From assembly GCA_933207985.1 (NCBI GenBank), contig OW240921.1, positions 3,920,791 to 3,984,790 on the forward strand: a stretch of DNA of 64,000 nucleotides, written 5' to 3'. The notes under the pieces are model-generated. The model saw only the letters and a list, made by a program, of their open reading frames with translations. It ran no database searches and had not been told where the DNA came from. Position numbers and translations under genes: made by a program. Source of the DNA: Pelobates cultripes. Its lineage: Eukaryota; Chordata; Amphibia; Anura; Pelobatidae. Below, piece after piece: positions 61,001 to 64,000 of the stretch. Positions within the stretch are counted from its first letter, which is position 1. Every line of letters begins with the position of its first letter.

Positions 61001-61645
61001 GGCCCTCAACCCCTCTGTTCCTGTGTGTCCAACTTGTCTGGTTACAACTACATGTCTGTACGTCCGCCCACTGTAAAGCGCTGCAGAATTTGTTAGCGCT
61101 ATATAAATAATAACATAATATGAATAATAATAATAATTAGTGTAGGACCCACTGATATTGGGATACTGTGATGTTATTAGGGTAGTACCCACCAATATTG
61201 GGGTACTGTGACATATTTAGTGTAGGGCCCACTGATATTAGGGTACTGTAAAGTAGTGGTGGACTTGGCACAACATGGCCGTATGGTGGAACTAAATCCC
61301 CATATTTGTTTGCTGAGATCGGTGATTCTAAGTAACCTTATAGAATTTAGAAATGCATGTTATGAGTGTGCTGTTCCTGAATCTGTATTAGGATAATAAT
61401 TATAAGTGATCCTTCCAGGCCTCTCAGGAAAGCCCTGCTAACAGTAAAACTCCTTATTATCTCAGCAATCATTTCCAATCAGAACACAAAGAAGTACACC
61501 TCACGGAACACTATTTTAATAAGGAAATATTATAGTTATAGAACAAACTTAATGGTTCTCTATAAAAAAGATATCAAATACAAATGATCTGGTTGTATCC
61601 CTCCCTGTGCAGGATCCGCGGCAGAATCGGACCCCTTTCACTATG
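52025..61645 (+). CDS. FXYD1: FXYD1-like gene, first three coding exons (partial)
   Basis: Exons 52025-52036 (ATG ACT TCT TTG, donor GTAAGA), 53721-53763 and 61613-61645, in compatible phases (0, then 1, then 1). They encode 31 residues plus the first base of the Asp codon that would complete the FXYD motif: [19 protein letters not shown], then [10 protein letters not shown]. The first part is a signal peptide and the second is the extracellular DPFXY(D) signature. The MTSL…H start resembles phospholemman (FXYD1), and the location next to FXYD3 fits. FXYD6, which also has PFHYD, is the main alternative. The transmembrane and cytoplasmic exons lie beyond 64,000. The 12-nt first coding exon is supported by the lack of any in-frame ATG in the second exon and by its good donor. 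It is still the weakest link. The second intron is 7.85 kb and mostly transposons and satellites. Confidence 0.78.
52795..53530. repeat. 21-bp minisatellite (GCAGGGGACATAGCATAGACA)
   Basis: About 35 units of 21 bp in FXYD1 intron 1, with variants GGAGACAGTATATAGAC and GGGACAGTACATAGACG. The repeating seven-residue (MSPAVYA) minus-strand open frames of up to 376 codons are artefacts. Confidence 0.96.
54275..55720. repeat. 27-bp minisatellite with higher-order units
   Basis: About 53 units of 27 bp (AATCGGTCTGTCACCTACAGAATCTCG), reading as a nine-residue (RIGLSPTES) repeat over 489 codons. It lies in FXYD1 intron 2 and no start or splice context supports translation. Two higher-order periods are visible: 378 bp (14 units; GAAGCTTTCT at 54381 and 54759) and 243 bp (9 units; the block at 55,194-55,427 recurs at 55,437-55,670). 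One open frame per strand is an artefact of the 27-bp period. Confidence 0.96.
55721..56525. other. FXYD1 intron 2, unassigned
   Basis: Unique-looking AT-rich intron sequence, nothing recognised. Confidence 0.4.
56661..56850. repeat. 40-bp satellite units, left part
   Basis: CATCGATATTGGGGTACYGTGACGTTATTAGTGTAGTACC with copies starting at 56661, 56701, 56741, 56781 and 56821. The array resumes at 61138 with older, more diverged copies (CCCACTGATATTGGGATACTGTGATG). Confidence 0.95.
56870..58829 (+). pseudogene. L2 endonuclease-reverse transcriptase remnant
   Basis: Reading order: endonuclease C-terminus ([10 protein letters not shown]…LSDHHLLLF, 56870-57241). A decayed linker with stops and frame changes follows (57,240-57,620). 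Then the RT fingers: [18 protein letters not shown] near 57,850, and, in the next frame, [39 protein letters not shown], the YVDDTQIYL active site, and [13 protein letters not shown] (57925-58731). RFLGV-type thumb motifs ([14 protein letters not shown]) and [10 protein letters not shown] follow. The C-terminal block [20 protein letters not shown] lies after the hAT insert at about 60,565-60,625. At least three frame breaks mean it is not functional. [11 protein letters not shown] carries Y-V where L2 usually has S-A. Confidence 0.88.
58830..60527. mobile_element. Non-autonomous hAT-like element in the L2 coding region
   Basis: Terminal inverted repeats CAGTGGTGGATCCAG (58830-58844) and CTGGATCCGCCACTG (60513-60527) differ at one position. 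The perfect 8-bp target duplication GTCCGCCC lies at 58822-58829 and 60528-60535. Length is 1698 bp. It has no transposase. The interior comprises a 100-bp left segment (GTAGTCAAACCG…AACTTACCTG), a G-rich tandem array, and a GC-rich right third with paired GCTAGAGT and GAGCGTTGCC palindromes. A related shorter copy is at 62,961-63,554. Confidence 0.93.
59040..60020. repeat. G-rich GTGTGTATGGGGGGCAGTATGGG array
   Basis: About 1 kb of irregular GGGGGCAGTRTGGGTGTATG units inside the hAT-like element, with many G runs of 4-9. Open frames on both strands (Pro/His/Thr-rich on -, Gly-rich on +) are artefacts. Confidence 0.93.
60528..61137 (+). pseudogene. L2 coding C-terminus and 3' tail after the hAT insert
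   Basis: Continues the L2 frame with [33 protein letters not shown], then a decayed conserved tail and the AATAATAAT 3' repeat where the 40-bp array resumes. Confidence 0.8.
61390..61612. other. FXYD1 intron 2, end, with acceptor
   Basis: Unique intron sequence ending in CCTCCCTGTGCAG at 61612, a good acceptor. Confidence 0.6.
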
Positions 61646-62360
61646 GTGAGTTATGTAAATAAGAAGGTTTCAAAGTTTCATTTAGAAGAAATAAAGTGAG
61701 TGTGCGCAGGGTCGGCCTCAGGGGTGTAAGAGTTGTGTGGCTGCACAGGGCGCCATGGAGCAGGGGGTGCTGTGCAGCCGCACAGCCGGCCGGGATTTAA
61801 AAAAAATAAATTGTGGCGGGGCTTCCGTGTGACGGTGCGGAGCTAAAAATGCCAGATAAGTGCTGCAGGGAAGCAGGAAGGAGTCCCTGCTTCCCCCAAG
61901 AAACAGTCTCCAGGAGCTTCACTGCCTCCACAATGAACAGAGGTAACTATGTGTGATTGTCAGTGTGTGTATGACTGTTTGCCTGCCTATGTGTGTGTGT
62001 GTGACTGCCTGCCTCTGTGTGTGTGGATGTCTTCCTGTGTGTGTGTGTGGATGGCTGTCTGCCTCTGTGTGTGTGTGTGTGTGGCTGTCTGCCTGCGTGT
62101 GTGTGTGGCTGTCTGTGTGTGGCTGTCTGCCTGTGTGTGTATGTATATGGCTGCCTATGTGTGTGTGTGTGGCTGTGTGTGTGACTGTCTGCATGTAAGT
62201 ATGTGTGTAAAAGACTGTATGTGTGAAGTGTGGCTGTTGTGTGTGTGTGTGTGTGTGTGTGGCTGTCTGCCTGTAATTGTGTGTCAGTGTGTTTATCTAA
62301 CTGTAACTGTGTATGTGTGTTACTGCCTTTACCTGTGTGTTTCTGCCTGATTATGTGTAT
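61646..62360. repeat. Intron 3 start, then TG-rich array
   Basis: After the donor at 61646, sequence near 61,708 begins CAGGGTCGGCCTCAGGGG, which resembles a hAT terminus although no partner was found. From about 61,955 to 62,360 there is a (TGTGTG)(GCTGTCTGCC) simple repeat. Confidence 0.75.
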
Positions 62361-62361
62361 G

Positions 62362-62960
62362 TGACTATCTGCCTGCCAGGGGCGGACTGAGAACCCTCAG
62401 GGCCCCCGGGCAAAATAAATCAAGGGCCCCCTTACAGGCCCCACCCATACTCTGCAGTAAGTGCCACCATTGTCCCGCCTCCATGCACCGCCTCCAGCCA
62501 CACCCTACACAATCTTTAGACACAAGGAACAAAAGGGCAATAAGCCCTTCGAGGCCCCAGCAGAGACTACAATTGAGGGCTAATGGGCCATGGAGGGGAT
62601 TTCTAGCAGAGGCTCTCAGTGTCCTTTAGAGAGTGTGTTAGAAAGAATCTCCTCCAGGGGCCTGGAGGGTGGTCTCTCCAACACTCTGGTTCCTATTCAC
62701 AATATAGCAACACAACATAGCTCGCTGATACCTAGGCCAAGTTGGCTCCTCTTACCTTAATTACTATTGCTGGCTGGCAGGCTGTGGGCTTGCTGGCTGG
62801 CAGGCTGTGGGCTTGCTGGCTGGCAGGCTGTGGGCTTGCTGGCTGGCTGTCAGGCTGTGGGCTTGCTGGCTACTGCCGGCAGGCTGTGGGCTTGCTGGCT
62901 ACTGCCGGCAGGCGGTGGGCTTGCTGGCTACTGCCGGCAGGCTGTGGGCTTGCTGGCTAC
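62362..62960. other. Possible second hAT-like terminus and a GCTGGCAGGCTGTGGGCTT array
   Basis: CAGGGGCGGACTGAGAACC at 62,370 resembles a hAT-type terminus without a visible partner. A short array of about 23-29-bp units (GGCTGGCAGGCTGTGGGCTTGCT, then GGCTACTGCCGGCAGGC) spans about 62,770-62,960 and ends directly at the start of the next hAT-like copy. Confidence 0.55.
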
Positions 62961-63554
62961 TGCGGCACTTGTAGATTATTTAAAGAAATAATCCATGCAC
63001 AATAACCACTACTGCTCCAGAGTAAGTAGTCAAACCATTTAAGAACAGTTTGACAACTTACCTGGGATCTGCTGGGATATGGGGCTGTAGTAGGGAATAG
63101 GAGCAGTGGTGCAATGTGTGTGAAAGGTTCAGTGTGTGTGGGGGGGTGTAGTGTGTGGGCTGTGTATGTGTGTGGCAATGTTAGTATGGGGGGCTGTGTA
63201 TATGGGTGGGCAGTGTATGTGTGAGGCAATGTGTGTAAATGTGTATGGTGTGTATGGGGGCAGTGTGTTTATGGGGCTAAAGTTCACTCTCACCACTGCG
63301 ACCACCAGGAATCCCTGGGGGTCACAGTGTTGAAGTGAACACTAGACCGTAGCTCCAGGGCCAGAGTTGACTCTCGCAAGAGCGGTAACGTTGCCATGGT
63401 AATCGCGGCAACGCTCTGTGCTCGTGCAAGAAGGACCCAGAGGAGCTGCAGGGTGAGCTCCCAGATCCTCTCTTCCTTCCTCCCCTGCCCGCACGGTGCC
63501 TGCGGACAGGGGAGGGGGGGCAATTGCCCTGTTGCCCCCCTGGATCCACCAGTG
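62961..63554. mobile_element. Second copy of the hAT-like element (5' truncated)
   Basis: Starts GGCACTTGTAGATTATTTAAAGAAATAATCC, which matches 58,862 onward, so the terminal repeat at the left is missing. It ends CTGGATCCACCAGTG at 63,554 (one or two mismatches to the family terminus). The G-rich array is reduced to about 180 bp. The GC-rich right third is retained. Confidence 0.85.
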
Positions 63555-63569
63555 ATATATACAGCCCTT

Positions 63570-64000
63570 CTGTGTGCCTTTTTGTCTCCCCCCATCCCTC
63601 TGTATGTTTCTTTCTCCCCCCTCCTTCCCAGTCTCTCTTACCCCTCTGCCTCTTTCTCCCTCTCTTCCACTGTTTTTCTCCCCCCTTTCCCAGTCTCTCT
63701 CTCCCCCACATCTCTCTTCCTCTCTGTCTCTTTCTCCCCCTGTGTCTCATTCTTCCCTCTCTGTCTCTTTCTCCCCCGTCCTATCTCTCTATTCCCCCTC
63801 TTTCTCCCCATGTCTCATTCTTCCCTCTCTGTCTCCCCCATCCCCATCTCTCTATTCCCCCTGTGTCTCATTCTTCCCTCTCTGTCTCTTTCTCCCCTCC
63901 CCATCTCTCTATTCCCCCTCTTTCTCCCCCTGTGTCTCATTCTTCCATCTCTCTATTCCCCCTCTTTCTCCCCGTGTCTCATTCTTCCCCTCTCTGTCTC
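63570..64000. repeat. Pyrimidine-rich TCTCTCTTCCCCCTC repeat
   Basis: Low-complexity CT tract of irregular TCTTTCTCCCCC / CTCATTCTTCCC units in FXYD1 intron 3, running to the end of the window. Confidence 0.93.

Larger units (their letters stand above)
56851..61137 (+). mobile_element. L2-type LINE, itself split by a hAT-like element
   Basis: Plus-strand non-LTR retrotransposon inserted in the 40-bp array. It holds the end of the endonuclease domain, the reverse transcriptase, and a 3' tail CTGTAAAGCGCTGCAGAATT…GCGCTATATAAATAATAA followed by an AATAAT microsatellite. Excluding the 1698-bp hAT insert it is about 2.6 kb, so the 5' half (first part of the endonuclease domain and ORF1) is missing. 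Confidence 0.88.
56526..61389. mobile_element. MITE with inverted arms and an internal 40-bp satellite, split by an L2
   Basis: The left arm (56526-56660) begins AATACAGATTAAGGACAGCACAC. The right arm (about 61,245-61,389) is its inverted, diverged counterpart, ending GTGTGCTGTTCCTGAATCTGTATT. Both include the inverted match CCGATCTCAGCAAACAAAT / TTTGCTGAGATCGG and a CATATGGCCATA / ATGGCCGTATGG block. Between them is a 40-bp tandem array (56661-56850 and 61138-61245), interrupted by an L2 LINE. A single-unit relative is at 27,715-27,895. Confidence 0.75.

Noticed and set aside
61708..62960. Additional complete hAT elements starting at CAGGGTCGGCC and CAGGGGCGGAC
   Set aside because: Only one terminus of each could be seen and no duplication was found, so they are mentioned but not called as complete elements.

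Overview
This is vertebrate nuclear DNA, most likely from a frog or another amphibian. Exons are short and separated by long introns with GT-AG splice sites. There is no operon or ribosome-binding-site organisation. The gene order (hepsin, then FXYD3-like, then FXYD1-like, all on the + strand) matches the conserved HPN-FXYD cluster known from human chromosome 19q13. The amphibian call is an inference from the transposon mix: a Tc1 element with long double-repeat termini, CR1 and L2 LINEs, Gypsy LTRs, TTAA-flanked MITEs and hAT-like elements.

Layout. 1-6117 is the intron or flank before the last hepsin exon. It holds a Tc1 transposon whose left terminus is split by a solo LTR, and a 36-bp minisatellite split by a second solo LTR. 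6118-6336 is the terminal hepsin coding exon, carrying the catalytic-serine motif. 6.4-33 kb is gene-poor. It contains five large minisatellites (12, 56, about 25-45, 58 and about 9-18 bp units), a decayed Gypsy pol with a probable 3' LTR, a Penelope-like inverted-repeat insertion, several MITE fragments and a non-autonomous hAT-like element. 33.8-49.25 kb is the FXYD3-like gene: a possible 5' UTR exon, six further coding exons after the start exon (seven coding exons in all) and a poly(A) signal. Together they encode a complete 89-residue protein. 51.95-64 kb is the start of a second FXYD gene (FXYD1-like). Three exons are visible, and the transmembrane exons must lie beyond the window. Its introns hold two more minisatellites and a multi-layer nest of transposons.

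FXYD proteins are small single-pass regulators of the Na,K-ATPase. Hepsin is a type II transmembrane serine protease. They are neighbours by conserved synteny and do not form a shared pathway.

I did not find a novel multi-gene system. The most notable points are the split-gene reconstruction, the nested insertions with readable target-site duplications, a Tc1 transposase with a 4-residue loss in its catalytic spacing, a LINE-derived minisatellite, a MITE that contains its own satellite array, and the very high density of tandem arrays. Most long open frames in the window are artefacts of repeat arrays whose units translate without stops.
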